DNA from: Diaphorobacter caeni
GTDB taxonomy: Bacteria; Pseudomonadota; Gammaproteobacteria; Burkholderiales; Burkholderiaceae_C
DNA: 64,000 nucleotides
NCBI RefSeq assembly: GCF_015354245.1
Contig: NZ_JADKYZ010000005.1
Span: 248,001 to 312,000 of the forward strand
Reading direction: 5' to 3'
A program made the translations under genes and the position numbers. The notes beneath the pieces are model-generated. The model did no database searches, was not told where the DNA came from, and was given only the letters and a program-made list of their open reading frames with translations. Of this stretch, positions 8,412-17,166 are shown in pieces (within the stretch, counting starts at the first letter, position 1; each line of letters opens with the position of its first letter).

Positions 8412-9308
8412 TCATGAATGCGGGTTCAGGGCATGGGCGCTGGCCAGAAGCTGCGTCTTCAGCGCGGTGAAGGCCGGCGTGTCGTAGCCCTGCCTCGTGA
8501 CCAGCATGGTCGTGCAGTGCGCGAGCGGCACCCATTGCAGCGCGGGCGGGGTGCGCAGCTGTTCGAGCAGCGCCTTGGGCACGACGCCCGCGCAGCTGCC
8601 GGCGGCCACGCAGGCGAGGATCGCGGGATAGGAGGCCAGTTCCATCACCTGCGGCTGCTGGCGTGGGTTCTTTTGGTGGCCGCTGCGCATCCAGTCCTCG
8701 CCGATCTGGCGGTAGGTGCAGCCTCTGGTGAACGCGGCGATCGTGTGCAGCTGCAGATCCTCGGGCGATGCGACGGGCGGGTGCGTGCCGGGCAGGGCGA
8801 GCAGCAGAGACTCGTCGTAGACCGGCGTGCGATCCAGCGCCAGCGCGTCGGCGTCGATGTCCGGCGGCGGCCAGGCGACGAGGGCGGCGTCGATCTCGTG
8901 CGCGAGCAGTTGCTCGATCAGCTGGCGCGACGGCGCGGTGCGCAGCTCCAGCCGCAGATCGGGCCAGGCGGCATGCAATTGGGCGAGGGGCTGAGGCAGG
9001 CGCACGAGCGAAGTGCTCTCCATCGCGCCGAGCCGCAGCCGCCCCGTGGGGTGCTCGGGCGCGACGGCCTGGCGCGCCTCCTCGGCCAGCGCGAGCAGCT
9101 TTTGTGCATAGCCGAGCAGGGTCTCCCCGGCGGGCGTGAGCAGCATGCGCCGTCCCTCGCGCAGGAACAGCGCCGTGCCCAGTTGCTCCTCCAGCTGCTG
9201 GATGCGCGTGGTGACGTTGGATTGCACGCGCCCCAGCCGCTCGGCGGCCCGGGTGACACTGTGCTCCTCGGCCACGACGCAGAAGATCTCAAGCGCAAGC
9301 AGGTCCAT
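8412..9308 (-). CDS. LysR-family transcriptional regulator
   Basis: 298 residues. The N-terminal winged helix-turn-helix covers about residues 1-60 (SVTRAAERLGRVQSNVTTRIQQLEEQ), followed by the linker helix and a periplasmic-binding-protein-like effector domain (about 88-290). It is divergent from an MFS transporter gene; the intergenic space contains a near-perfect palindrome at 9375-9391 with T-N11-A spacing, the usual LysR binding pattern, so it probably controls the transporter and its own operon with the flavin enzyme. The inducer is unknown. Confidence 0.93.
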   Translation of the reverse strand: MDLLALEIFCVVAEEHSVTRAAERLGRVQSNVTTRIQQLEEQLGTALFLREGRRMLLTPAGETLLGYAQKLLALAEEARQAVAPEHPTGRLRLGAMESTSLVRLPQPLAQLHAAWPDLRLELRTAPSRQLIEQLLAHEIDAALVAWPPPDIDADALALDRTPVYDESLLLALPGTHPPVASPEDLQLHTIAAFTRGCTYRQIGEDWMRSGHQKNPRQQPQVMELASYPAILACVAAGSCAGVVPKALLEQLRTPPALQWVPLAHCTTMLVTRQGYDTPAFTALKTQLLASAHALNPHS

Positions 9309-9374
9309 GGTGTGCCCGTGAATGCAATGGGGTTGGCAAAGAAAATCCTTTTATGAGATGATTTTGGAAATTTT

Positions 9375-9391
9375 AATCTCGAAACGAGATT
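9375..9391. promoter_or_regulatory. Candidate LysR operator
   Basis: Perfect inverted repeat AATCTCG-AAA-CGAGATT in an AT-rich patch between the divergent LysR and MFS genes. The core contains T-N11-A. It lies 15 bases before the preferred MFS start (ATG 9406). Assignment to the neighbouring LysR protein is inference from position. Confidence 0.6.
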
Positions 9392-9405
9392 TAAACAAAA
9401 TTCAA

Positions 9406-10728
9406 ATGAAGGCCATTCCCTTGAACCCCTTGGATAACGCGACCGTCGACACCTCCGCCGTCCGGCCCAGTGGTTCGATGAAGCCATGGCCCATCGCCTT
9501 CGCAGGCATGGCCTGCCTCGCGATCGCCATGGGCATCGGCCGCTTCGCATTCACGCCGCTGCTGCCGATGATGCTGCACGACGGCACCCTTACGCTCGCC
9601 CAAGGCAGCTGGCTTGCCACCGCCAATTACCTCGGCTACCTTGCGGGCGCGCTCTTCGGCATGGCCCTGCCGTGGCTCGCGCCGCGCGCCTACGCCGTGC
9701 TCCACCCGGCGGTGCTCGCCAAGCTCGGCATCGCCTTCACGGCGATCTTCACCGTCGCCATGGCGCTGCCCGTGGTCTCGCCCACCCTGTGGACCGCGCT
9801 GCGGTTCGGCGCGGGCGTCTGCAGCGCGATCACGCTGCTCGGCATCGCCTCGTGGTGCATGGTGCGGCTGGCCGCGCTCGGCCGTCCCGAACTCGCCGCG
9901 CTGATCTTCGCGGGGCCCGGCCTCGGCATCCTGCTGACCGGCGTCATCGCCAGCGGCATGGTTGCCCTGCATTGGAAAGCCACCAGCGGCTGGCTGCTCT
10001 TCGCCGTGCTCGCCCTGCTGCTGTGCATCCCCATCTGGCCCCGGATCGCAGGCCGCGCGGCGCTGCCCAAGCCAGAAGGCGCAGCCCAGGCCGCCAGCCA
10101 GAGCACCCCGTCAGAGCCCGCAGCGCCTATTCCTGCCCGCGTGCTGCATGCGCTTGCCTATGGCCTCGCCGGCCTCGGCTACATCGTCTCCGCCACGTTT
10201 CTGCCCGTCATCGCCCGCACCGTGCTCCCCGGCAACTCCATCTGGGCCGACCTGTTCTGGCCCATCGCAGGTCTGGGAGCCGTCGTCGGCACGGTCCTGA
10301 GCACCCGCGCCAAACCCCAATGGGACCGCCGCTGGCTGCTCATCGTCGCCTACCTCGTGCAGGCCAGCGGCATCGCGCTGGGCCTGCTTTTGCCCACCAC
10401 ATTCGGATTCGCTCTGGGCAGCGTGCTCCTCGGCCTGCCATTCACCGTGATCACCTTCTTCGGCCTGCAGGAAGCCAGAAGACTCTGGCCGACATCGGCG
10501 GACAGCTTCGTGGCCCTCGTCAGCGTGCTCTACGGACTGGGCCAGATCGCAGGCCCGCCCCTGGTGAGCTGGCTGCTGCACCACACGGACAGCGGAAAGG
10601 GTTTTGAACACGGCCTGGCACTTGCGGCGATGTCGCTCGTCATGGGCGCAGCCATGTATGCCGCATCGATGTGGCTTTGGCCAAGGCACGAGCGCAGCAA
10701 AGTGCCGAACACCCCTCCCCCCAACTGA
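9406..10728 (+). CDS. YbfB/YjiJ-family MFS transporter
   Basis: About 440-residue, 12-segment inner-membrane transporter. The first membrane segment has the family motif MGIGRFAFTPLLPMM and is followed by SWLATANYLGYLAGAL. ATG 9406 is chosen; ATG 9478 (MKPWPIAFAG) would start right before the first membrane segment and is an alternative, while an earlier in-frame ATG at 9322 would overlap the palindromic operator. Substrate unknown; the divergent LysR gene suggests induced export or uptake of a small organic compound. The last 15 or so codons (RHERSKVPNTPPPN) and the stop codon are supplied by repeat copy C, so the C-terminus has been replaced or extended by the repeat. Confidence 0.85.
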   Translation: MKAIPLNPLDNATVDTSAVRPSGSMKPWPIAFAGMACLAIAMGIGRFAFTPLLPMMLHDGTLTLAQGSWLATANYLGYLAGALFGMALPWLAPRAYAVLHPAVLAKLGIAFTAIFTVAMALPVVSPTLWTALRFGAGVCSAITLLGIASWCMVRLAALGRPELAALIFAGPGLGILLTGVIASGMVALHWKATSGWLLFAVLALLLCIPIWPRIAGRAALPKPEGAAQAASQSTPSEPAAPIPARVLHALAYGLAGLGYIVSATFLPVIARTVLPGNSIWADLFWPIAGLGAVVGTVLSTRAKPQWDRRWLLIVAYLVQASGIALGLLLPTTFGFALGSVLLGLPFTVITFFGLQEARRLWPTSADSFVALVSVLYGLGQIAGPPLVSWLLHHTDSGKGFEHGLALAAMSLVMGAAMYAASMWLWPRHERSKVPNTPPPN

Positions 10729-10866
10729 CTTCCGGCGGTTGTCCGAGCGGAGCGCGTAGCGCGAAGTCGAGTTCCGCCGGAGGACTTCCAAGCGCATTTT
10801 TGATTACTTTTTGGGCAAGACCAAAAAGTGATTGCCCCGCCGGGGGCAGTCCCGGCCTCCGCCCTC
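10685..10866 (-). repeat. Structured dispersed repeat, copy C
   Basis: Inverted relative to copy A. Stems: GGCAC / GTGCC from 10685, long arm TCCGGCGG (10731-10738) with CCGCCGGA (10774-10781), hairpin 10803-10832 with core ACTTTTTGG-GCAAGA-CCAAAAAGT, and TGCCCC-GCCG-GGGGCA at 10833-10848. It overlaps the last 44 bases of the MFS gene and provides that gene's stop codon. It lies between two convergent genes. Confidence 0.85.
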
Positions 10867-10889
10867 AACGACAAAACAAAAGCAAAAAA

Positions 10890-12128
10890 TCAAACCAGCC
10901 CCACAGGCAGCCGCAACACAAAACAAGCCCCCGACGCACCGTCGGCCCGCCCCTCGCAATGCACGCTCCCATGGTGCCGCTCGGCAATAGAGCGCACCAG
11001 AGCCAACCCCAACCCCACCCCACCAGATCGCTCACTCGCCCCAGGCAGGCGGTAGAACGGCTCGAAGATCCGCTCCCGCTGATCTACAGGCACTCCCGGC
11101 CCATGATCGCTCACGCGAATCACCGCGTGATCTCCCTCGCGAGAGAGGTCCAGCGTGATCTCACCGAGGCTGTAGCGGCGCGCGTTTTCCAGCAGATTGC
11201 GCACCGCGCGGCGCAGGAGTTTGGAGATGCCCTGCACGTCAAGATCCGTGGCCGCCAGTCCGTCGGTGTGCGCGTTGAGTTCGGCATCGACGCGCATGCA
11301 TTCCTCGGCCGACAGGCCCAGCAGATCGACCGGCTCCAGCGTGCCGATGTTGGTGGCGCCCGCGTCGAGGCGGCTGGCCAGCAGGATCTCGTCGACGAGC
11401 TGGTCGAGCTCGGTGATGTTGCGAAGGATCTCGGCGCGCGAGGCGGGCGAGGGCACGCCGTCCTGCATCAGCTCCATGCCCATGCGGATGCGGGTGAGCG
11501 GCGAGCGCAGCTCGTGCGAGGCGTTGGCGAGCAGCGACTTGTGCGAATCCACCAGCGTCTCGATGCGCGAGGCGGCGGCGTTGAACTGACGCGCCAGATC
11601 GGCCACCTCGTCATGTCCCTGCGTGCGCACCCGCACCTTGAGATCGCCCTCGCCAAAGCGCTTGACGCTGCGCTGCAGGTTCTCGAGCCGCTGCAGCAGT
11701 TTGCGGATGATGGGGAACACCCCGATGGTGACGGCAATGCCCACGGCCGCGAGCATCCAGATGAACCCGAACGGCGGGCGCAGCCAGAACGCGACGTCGC
11801 GTGGCGGGCCGCCGCGTCCGTCGGGTCGTGGCCCGCGTGCGGACAGCTGCATCTGCAGCTTGTCGCCCGACTCGGTCTCGATGCTGTAATCCGACGGCTC
11901 GCCGGGCTCGCGCCGCTCGCGCGTGGCCAGGCCCTGCAGCACCGGCTTGCCGCTGGCGTCCGTGATCACGATCTCGCGCGCTGGTGGCTGCTGCAGGTTC
12001 TGCGCGTTGTGCTCCGCCGCCCAGCGCCACGCCAGGCCCACCGCGAAAGCGAAGACCAGCACGCCGCCGACCACCGCGAGCCAGATGCGCAGATAGAGCC
12101 GACGGGAGAACGGGCTGATCAGCGACAT
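10890..12128 (-). CDS. Sensor histidine kinase, HAMP-HisKA-HATPase
   Basis: 412-residue inner-membrane sensor. Membrane segment 1 spans about residues 14-36, then a short periplasmic part of about 90 residues and segment 2 (FIWMLAAVGIAVTIGVFPII). A HAMP linker leads into HisKA with the phosphorylated histidine in ANASHELRSPLTRIRMGMEL, and the ATP-binding domain has the N box (RNLLENARRYS), DHGPGVP and GVGLGLALVRSIAE. ATG 12128 is preferred over TTG 12137. It begins 9 bases after the response-regulator stop, so the pair forms an operon. The small periplasmic domain resembles RstB/CpxA-type kinases, but the signal is unknown. Confidence 0.92.
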   Translation of the reverse strand: MSLISPFSRRLYLRIWLAVVGGVLVFAFAVGLAWRWAAEHNAQNLQQPPAREIVITDASGKPVLQGLATRERREPGEPSDYSIETESGDKLQMQLSARGPRPDGRGGPPRDVAFWLRPPFGFIWMLAAVGIAVTIGVFPIIRKLLQRLENLQRSVKRFGEGDLKVRVRTQGHDEVADLARQFNAAASRIETLVDSHKSLLANASHELRSPLTRIRMGMELMQDGVPSPASRAEILRNITELDQLVDEILLASRLDAGATNIGTLEPVDLLGLSAEECMRVDAELNAHTDGLAATDLDVQGISKLLRRAVRNLLENARRYSLGEITLDLSREGDHAVIRVSDHGPGVPVDQRERIFEPFYRLPGASERSGGVGLGLALVRSIAERHHGSVHCEGRADGASGACFVLRLPVGLV

Positions 12129-12137
12129 GGCAAACAA

Positions 12138-12854
12138 TCAATCCTGCTGTTTGGCGAAAACGTAGCCCACGCCGCGCACCGTCAGAATGCGGCGCGGATT
12201 CTTGGGGTCGGCCTCGATGGCCGCGCGGATGCGGCCCATGTGCACGTCGATGGAGCGGTCGAACGCCTCGAGCTCGCGGCCGCGCACGGCCTCCATGATC
12301 TGGTCGCGCGTGAGCACCCGGCCCGCGCGTTCGGCGATCGTCACCAGCAGATCGAACTGGTAGGAGGTCAGGTCGGCGAGCTGGCCGTTCACGGTCACGG
12401 TGCGCGCGTCGCGGTCGATCTCGAGCGAGCCGAAACGCAGCGAGGTCGTCGCCGGTTGCGTGCCGGTCTCGCGGCGGCGCAGGATGGCGCGGATGCGCGC
12501 GAGCAGCTCGCGCGGCTCGAAGGGCTTGGGCAGATAGTCGTCGGCGCCGATCTCGAGGCCGATCACGCGGTCCATCGGGTCGCCCTTGGCGGTCAGCATC
12601 AGCACCGGCACCTGCGACGCGGGCGCGGGCAGGGCGCGGATGCGGCGGCAGATCTCGAGGCCGTCCATGTCGGGCAGCATCAGGTCGAGAATCACCAGAT
12701 CGGGCAGCGCGCCCGCGTCCGGCCCCGTCAGCTGCGCCAGGCCGCTCGTGCCGTCGCCGCAGTGCGTGACTTGCAGGCCGGACTGGCCCAGATACTCGCT
12801 CACCATCTGGGCGAGCCGGGCGTCATCTTCGATCATCAGCAGGTTGTGAGGCAT
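12138..12854 (-). CDS. OmpR-family response regulator
   Basis: 238 residues. The receiver domain starts directly at MPHNLLMIEDD with the acidic pair, the phospho-acceptor is Asp57 in LVILDLMLPDMDGLE, and the conserved Thr and Lys are in LMLTAKG and YLPKPF. The C-terminal winged helix binds DNA (LTSYQFDLLVTIAERAGRVLTRDQIMEAV, then RSIDVHMGRIRAAIE and the RGVGYVF end). The start at 12854 is chosen because the longer upstream frame to 12956 adds residues not found before the receiver domain in this family. Partner of the downstream kinase. Confidence 0.94.
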   Translation of the reverse strand: MPHNLLMIEDDARLAQMVSEYLGQSGLQVTHCGDGTSGLAQLTGPDAGALPDLVILDLMLPDMDGLEICRRIRALPAPASQVPVLMLTAKGDPMDRVIGLEIGADDYLPKPFEPRELLARIRAILRRRETGTQPATTSLRFGSLEIDRDARTVTVNGQLADLTSYQFDLLVTIAERAGRVLTRDQIMEAVRGRELEAFDRSIDVHMGRIRAAIEADPKNPRRILTVRGVGYVFAKQQD

Positions 12855-12999
12855 GGCTTGTGTTGTTCTTGGGGTTCGGGGAGATTCGGTCTGCAAGGAC
12901 TGCAGCGATACGTGAACTGATGGAAATGGTGCATGAGGAGTGCTGCGCCTGTTCACGGTTTCCGTAAAGAAAGGTAAAGCACTCCTGGTCCGTCATTTC

Positions 13000-14379
13000 T
13001 CAGCCGGCGGGGTGTGAGGGATCACTCGCCCGCGATGTCCGTGGATGTGAAGCGCTCTTCTTCACATGACCGGCCGCCCACACCAGCAGCAGCACGGGCA
13101 GGCCCAGCGCCGCCGTGCTGACGAAGAAGTTGGCGTAGCCGTGCGCGTTCACGTAGTCGCCCGAGAAGCCCGCAATGAACTTGGGCAGCAGCAGCATGAG
13201 CGAGGAAAACAGCGCGTACTGCGAGGCCGAGTAGCTGATGTTGGTGAGGCTCGACAGGTAGCCCACGAACGCGGCCGAGGCGATGCCAGAGGCGAGGTTG
13301 TCGGCCGAGACCACGGCGATCAACGCGGGCACGCTGTGGCCGTAGCCCGCGAGCCAGGCGAACAGCAGGTTGGTGAAGGCGCTGAGGATCGCGCCGAGCA
13401 TGAGGATGCGCATCACGCCGAAACGCATCGACAGGCTGCCGCCGACGAAGGCGCCGACCAGCGTCATGATCACGCCGTAGACCTTGGTGACGGTGGCCAC
13501 TTCTTCCTTGGTGAAACCGGTGTCCACGTAGAACGGATTGGCCATGATGCCCATGACCACGTCGCTGATGCGGTAGACCGCGATCAGCGCGAGGATCACG
13601 GCGGCGTGCCATTTGTAGCGGCGAAAGAAATCCGCGAACGGCTCGATCAGCGTGCTCTGCAGCCATTCGGCGGCGTTGCGGGCGGGGGGCAGTTCCACCC
13701 GCTTGGGCTCGGGCGAGAACAGCACCGTGACGATGCCCGCCAGCATGGAGGCGGCCATCACGAGGTAGGCGGTCTGCCAGGCATCGTTCTGGTAGCTGCC
13801 CGCCGCGCCCGCGAGTTCGGCGCGCGCGGCCAGCCACAGCACGCCCGCGCCGGACCAGATCATCGCGAGGCGGTAGCCGGTCTGGTAGCTCGCGGCGAGC
13901 GCGGGCTGCTCCTTTTCGGGCGCGGATTCGATGCGGTAGGCATCGAGCGCGATGTCCTGCGTGGCCGAGGCGAAAGCGGTGAGCAGCGCCCACACCACCA
14001 TCGGCTGCAGGGCGGTCTGCGGATTGGCCAGCGCCATGCCCGCGAGGCCGCACATCACGCCGATCTGCGCGAGCAGCAGCCAGCTGCGCCGCCGCCCGAG
14101 CGCGCGGGTGAGGCCCGGCAGCGGCACGCGGTCGACGATGGGCGCCCAGATCCATTTGAAGCCGTAGGCCAGGCCCACCCAGCTCAGGTGCCCGATGGTG
14201 CCCCGGTCAATGCCCGCCTCGCGCAGGCGAAACGACAGGGTGCCGAGCACCAGCATCAGCGGCAGCCCGGCAGCAAACCCGAGCGAGAGCATGCGCAGGC
14301 TCTCGGGCTGCAGATAGACCAGCAGCGATTCGCGCCACGGGCGTTTGGAAGGGGCATCGGAGAGGGTGGAGTCGGACAT
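13000..14379 (-). CDS. ampG: AmpG-family muropeptide MFS transporter
   Basis: 459-residue, 12-14-segment inner-membrane permease. The pattern SLGFAAGLPLMLVLGTLSFRLREAGIDRGTIG, GLAYGFKWIWAPIVDR, LGRRRSWLL and TQDIALDAYRIE is characteristic of AmpG, which imports GlcNAc-anhydro-MurNAc peptides released during cell-wall turnover and feeds recycling and beta-lactamase induction. ATG 14379 (MSDSTLSDAPSKRPW) is chosen over longer forms. No ampD or beta-lactamase gene lies nearby. An AraC gene starts divergently 87 bases away. Confidence 0.88.
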   Translation of the reverse strand: MSDSTLSDAPSKRPWRESLLVYLQPESLRMLSLGFAAGLPLMLVLGTLSFRLREAGIDRGTIGHLSWVGLAYGFKWIWAPIVDRVPLPGLTRALGRRRSWLLLAQIGVMCGLAGMALANPQTALQPMVVWALLTAFASATQDIALDAYRIESAPEKEQPALAASYQTGYRLAMIWSGAGVLWLAARAELAGAAGSYQNDAWQTAYLVMAASMLAGIVTVLFSPEPKRVELPPARNAAEWLQSTLIEPFADFFRRYKWHAAVILALIAVYRISDVVMGIMANPFYVDTGFTKEEVATVTKVYGVIMTLVGAFVGGSLSMRFGVMRILMLGAILSAFTNLLFAWLAGYGHSVPALIAVVSADNLASGIASAAFVGYLSSLTNISYSASQYALFSSLMLLLPKFIAGFSGDYVNAHGYANFFVSTAALGLPVLLLVWAAGHVKKSASHPRTSRASDPSHPAG

Positions 14380-14466
14380 GCAGGGGTCTTTGGAGCGGCC
14401 GCGCGAAGGCGCATGCAAAAGCGAATGCGCACATTATGCGGACAGTCCCCCGGCACTGGCGCTACC

Positions 14467-15171
14467 ATGCGCTCCATGGCCCACCCTGCCCACAGCTTCG
14501 CTGCGCTCACCCAGCCCGTCGCGTCGATCCGCCAATACAGCGGCGAACACACGGCGCACGCGCACGACCATGCGCAGGTGCTCTACGCGCTGCACGGCCG
14601 CATGGAGCTGGAGGTGGCGGGGCGCGCGGCCTTTGTCGACACGGCCTGCGGCATGGTCGTGCCGGCGGGCGTGGAACACGGCTTTCTCGCCGCGCCCGGC
14701 GCGCGGCTGGTGGTGATCGATGCGCCGGATTCGGGAAGCACCGGGCGCACGCGCCGCTTTTCCGTGCCGGCACGTTTGCGCGGCAGGCCGCCGGCGCTCG
14801 AGGCGGACGCGAGCGCGCATCTGGCGGCGCTGCTCGATGCCCCGCGCGTGCTCTCGCGCCGCGAACTGGATCTGCAGACCGTCAGCCTGCAGGTGACGAG
14901 CAGCCTGCACGAGGACTGGAACACCCGCCGCATGGCCGCGCTGGTGCATCTGAGTCCGCAGCGCTTTCATGTGCGCTGGCAGGAGCTGACCGGCCGGACG
15001 CCCCAGCAATGGCTGCGCGATCTGCGGCTGGATGCGGCGCAGACGGCACTCGCTCGCGGCGAATCGCTGGAGAACACCGCGCTGCGACTGGGCTACCGTA
15101 GCGCCAGCGCGCTGGCGTTCGCGCTGCGCCGCGACAGAAACGTCGGCGCGCGCGATCTGCGCAAGGGCTGA
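14467..15171 (+). CDS. AraC-family transcriptional regulator
   Basis: 234 residues: an N-terminal cupin sensor (about residues 15-100, with HTAHAHDHAQVLYALHGRMEL) and a C-terminal AraC double helix-turn-helix (HLSPQRFHVRWQELTGRTPQQW and LRLGYRSASALAFALRRD). The second helix-turn-helix lacks the usual FxxxF end, reading FALRRDRNVGARDLRKG. Start ATG 14467 or 14476. It is divergent from ampG and 63 bases upstream of an EamA exporter, which is the most likely target. Confidence 0.88.
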   Translation: MRSMAHPAHSFAALTQPVASIRQYSGEHTAHAHDHAQVLYALHGRMELEVAGRAAFVDTACGMVVPAGVEHGFLAAPGARLVVIDAPDSGSTGRTRRFSVPARLRGRPPALEADASAHLAALLDAPRVLSRRELDLQTVSLQVTSSLHEDWNTRRMAALVHLSPQRFHVRWQELTGRTPQQWLRDLRLDAAQTALARGESLENTALRLGYRSASALAFALRRDRNVGARDLRKG

Positions 15172-15234
15172 CTCCAGCACGCAGCGCAAGCGTTTCTCGA
15201 CAATTGCGCGCCGCGCAAACGGCAAGATGGGCGC

Positions 15235-16227
15235 ATGACGCAATCCGCCACAGCTTCTTCCTCCACCACGCCCGCCCGTCCGCATTCCGCTGGACATGTC
15301 TCGTCGCTGCTCGGCGTCGCGCTGGTGTCCGCCGCTTCGCTGCTCTGGGGAACGACCGGCACGGTGCAGAGCCTGGGCGCGGGCGGGTTGTCACCGTTCT
15401 GGGTGGGGGCGGCGCAGTTGGCGGTGGCGAGCGTGTTCTTTGCACTGGTGCTGGTTGTGTCGAGACAACGCATCGCGAGCCGGGGGCTGCCGCTGCTGCC
15501 CGCGCCATCGCGCATGGGCCTCAAAGTCGGCTGGTTCGTGATCGCCTCGGCGGGCGTCGCGGGCTACAGCATCAGCTTTTACGCAGGCGTGAAGCTCGCG
15601 GGCGTGGCGGTGGGCACGGCCGTGGCGATCGGCAGCAGCCCCATCTGGGCCGGGCTGATCCAGGCGCTGGTGCTGCGCACGCCGCTGTCGGGCCTGTGGT
15701 GGCTGGGCACGGCGGTGAGCGTGGGCGGCGGCGTGGCGATGGTGCTGAGCAAGGGCGGCGCGGCGACGGCCGGGATCTCGTGGTTCGGCCTGCTTTTGTG
15801 TCTGCTCGCGGGGCTGTCGTACGCGAGCTATGCGCTCGTCAACAAGCGGCTCGTGGCGCACGCGCCCACGCAGCTGGTCAACTTCTATGTGTTCACCGGC
15901 GCGGCGATGCTGGCCGTTCCTGCCGCGCTGCTGCTGGCCGGGCCGCCGGTGCTGAGCGCCGCGTCGCTGCTGGTGATCGTCTATCTGGGACTGGTGGTGT
16001 CGGGCGTGGCCTATGTGCTGTTCTCGAATGGCCTGCGCGGCATCTCGGGGCCGACCGGAGTGACGCTCACGCTCATCGAGCCCGTGGCCGCATTTCTGTT
16101 GGCGGTATGGGTGGTGGGCGAGCACCAGCCGCTGGTGTCGTGGCTGGGGCTGCTGGCGGTGCTGATGGGGCTCGTCGTGGTGATCCGTGCCGAGCTGCTG
16201 GCGGTGCGCGCCGACAGGAAAAACTGA
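15235..16227 (+). CDS. EamA-family (DMT) transporter
   Basis: 330-residue protein with about ten membrane segments in two EamA repeats (about 27-160 and 175-315). Motifs such as SLLWGTTGTVQSL and GVAYVLFSNGLRGISGPTGVTLTLIEPVAAFLL are typical of drug/metabolite exporters of the RhaT/EamA type. A 25-residue Ser/Thr/Pro-rich N-terminal tail precedes segment 1. It follows an AraC regulator in the same direction. Probable function is efflux of amino acids or related metabolites; substrate not inferable. Confidence 0.88.
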   Translation: MTQSATASSSTTPARPHSAGHVSSLLGVALVSAASLLWGTTGTVQSLGAGGLSPFWVGAAQLAVASVFFALVLVVSRQRIASRGLPLLPAPSRMGLKVGWFVIASAGVAGYSISFYAGVKLAGVAVGTAVAIGSSPIWAGLIQALVLRTPLSGLWWLGTAVSVGGGVAMVLSKGGAATAGISWFGLLLCLLAGLSYASYALVNKRLVAHAPTQLVNFYVFTGAAMLAVPAALLLAGPPVLSAASLLVIVYLGLVVSGVAYVLFSNGLRGISGPTGVTLTLIEPVAAFLLAVWVVGEHQPLVSWLGLLAVLMGLVVVIRAELLAVRADRKN

Positions 16228-16279
16228 AGCCGCGCGGGTAGACTGCGCGCATGTTCGTTCGCCGCCGTTGCCAACTGCC

Positions 16280-17137
16280 ATGAAACACACCGTCTTCACC
16301 TCCTGCTCCTGCGCCATGCCCCATGGTTCGCTGTGGAGTGCGCGCCGCGCCTTTCTGCTCACGGCAGCCGCAGCGAGCGCGTCGCCGGTGCTCGCACAGG
16401 TCGATGTGGGCGATGCGTCGTCCATGCGCAAGCTCGTGCCTGCCGAGACGCTGGAGAGCGCGGCCACGCAGCAGTACGACGAGATGCTCGCGCAGGCCAA
16501 GGCCAAGAGGGCGCTTGCGGGGCCTGACAACCCGCAGCTGGTGCGACTGCACGGCATCGCCAGGCAGCTGATTCCGTTCACCTATCCGTGGAACGAGCGG
16601 GCCAAGGGCTGGAAGTGGGAGGTCAACCTCATCGGCAGCAAGCAGATCAACGCCTTCTGCATGCCCGGCGGCAAGATCGCATTCTTCACCGGCATCCTCG
16701 ACCAGCTCAAGCTGACCGACGCCGAGGTCGCCATGGTCATGGGCCACGAGATGGCGCACGCGCTGCGCGAGCATTCCCGCGCGCGCCTGGCCAAGACCCA
16801 GGCCACCAACATCGGCATCTCGCTGGGCGCTGCGCTGCTCGGTCTGGGCGACGTGGGACGCGCGGCAGCGGGGCTCGGCTCGCAGCTGCTCACGCTGAAG
16901 TTCAGCCGCTCCGACGAGACCGACGCCGACCTCGTCGGCCTCGAGCTTGCCGCCCGCGCAGGCTACGACCCGCAGGCCTCCATCACGCTCTGGGAAAAGA
17001 TGGGCAAGGCGACCGGCCAGCAAGGCATGCAGTTCCTCTCCACCCACCCGAGCGGCCCGAACCGCATCAAGGAACTCAGGGAAAACGTCGCGCGCGTGCA
17101 GGGCCTGTACGACGCGGCCCGGCGCGGACAGAAGTAG
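16280..17137 (+). CDS. M48-family metallopeptidase with export signal
   Basis: 285-residue exported zinc peptidase. The N-terminus has SARRAFLLTAAAASASPVLA, a signal peptide with a twin-arginine-like pair, cleaved near ALAQV. The catalytic motif is HEMAH (GHEMAHALREHSRARLAK), with a downstream glutamate in DETDADLVGLELAARAGYDP, and the end THPSGPNRIKEL is typical of the LoiP/BepA group that degrades or assembles outer-membrane proteins. ATG 16280 is chosen; ATG 16316 also gives a complete signal peptide. The nearest + gene ends 52 bases upstream. Confidence 0.9.
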   Translation: MKHTVFTSCSCAMPHGSLWSARRAFLLTAAAASASPVLAQVDVGDASSMRKLVPAETLESAATQQYDEMLAQAKAKRALAGPDNPQLVRLHGIARQLIPFTYPWNERAKGWKWEVNLIGSKQINAFCMPGGKIAFFTGILDQLKLTDAEVAMVMGHEMAHALREHSRARLAKTQATNIGISLGAALLGLGDVGRAAAGLGSQLLTLKFSRSDETDADLVGLELAARAGYDPQASITLWEKMGKATGQQGMQFLSTHPSGPNRIKELRENVARVQGLYDAARRGQK

Positions 17138-17148
17138 TCCGGCGCTTC

Positions 17149-17166
17149 AGAGCGCAAACACGCTCT
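17149..17166. other. Small hairpin at the convergent gene junction
   Basis: AGAGCG-CAAACA-CGCTCT, stem 6 bp, between the stop of the M48 gene and the stop of the convergent hydrolase gene. It shares 13 identical bases with the right arm of the inverted repeat at 2515-2631. There is no T-tract, so a terminator role is uncertain. Confidence 0.4.

Noticed and set aside
10671-12920. A 749-codon open frame on the plus strand antisense to the two-component genes
   Set aside because: It is rich in Arg, Ala, His and Gln with no domain pattern and lies opposite two clearly real genes; a GC-driven shadow frame that also starts in the repeat.
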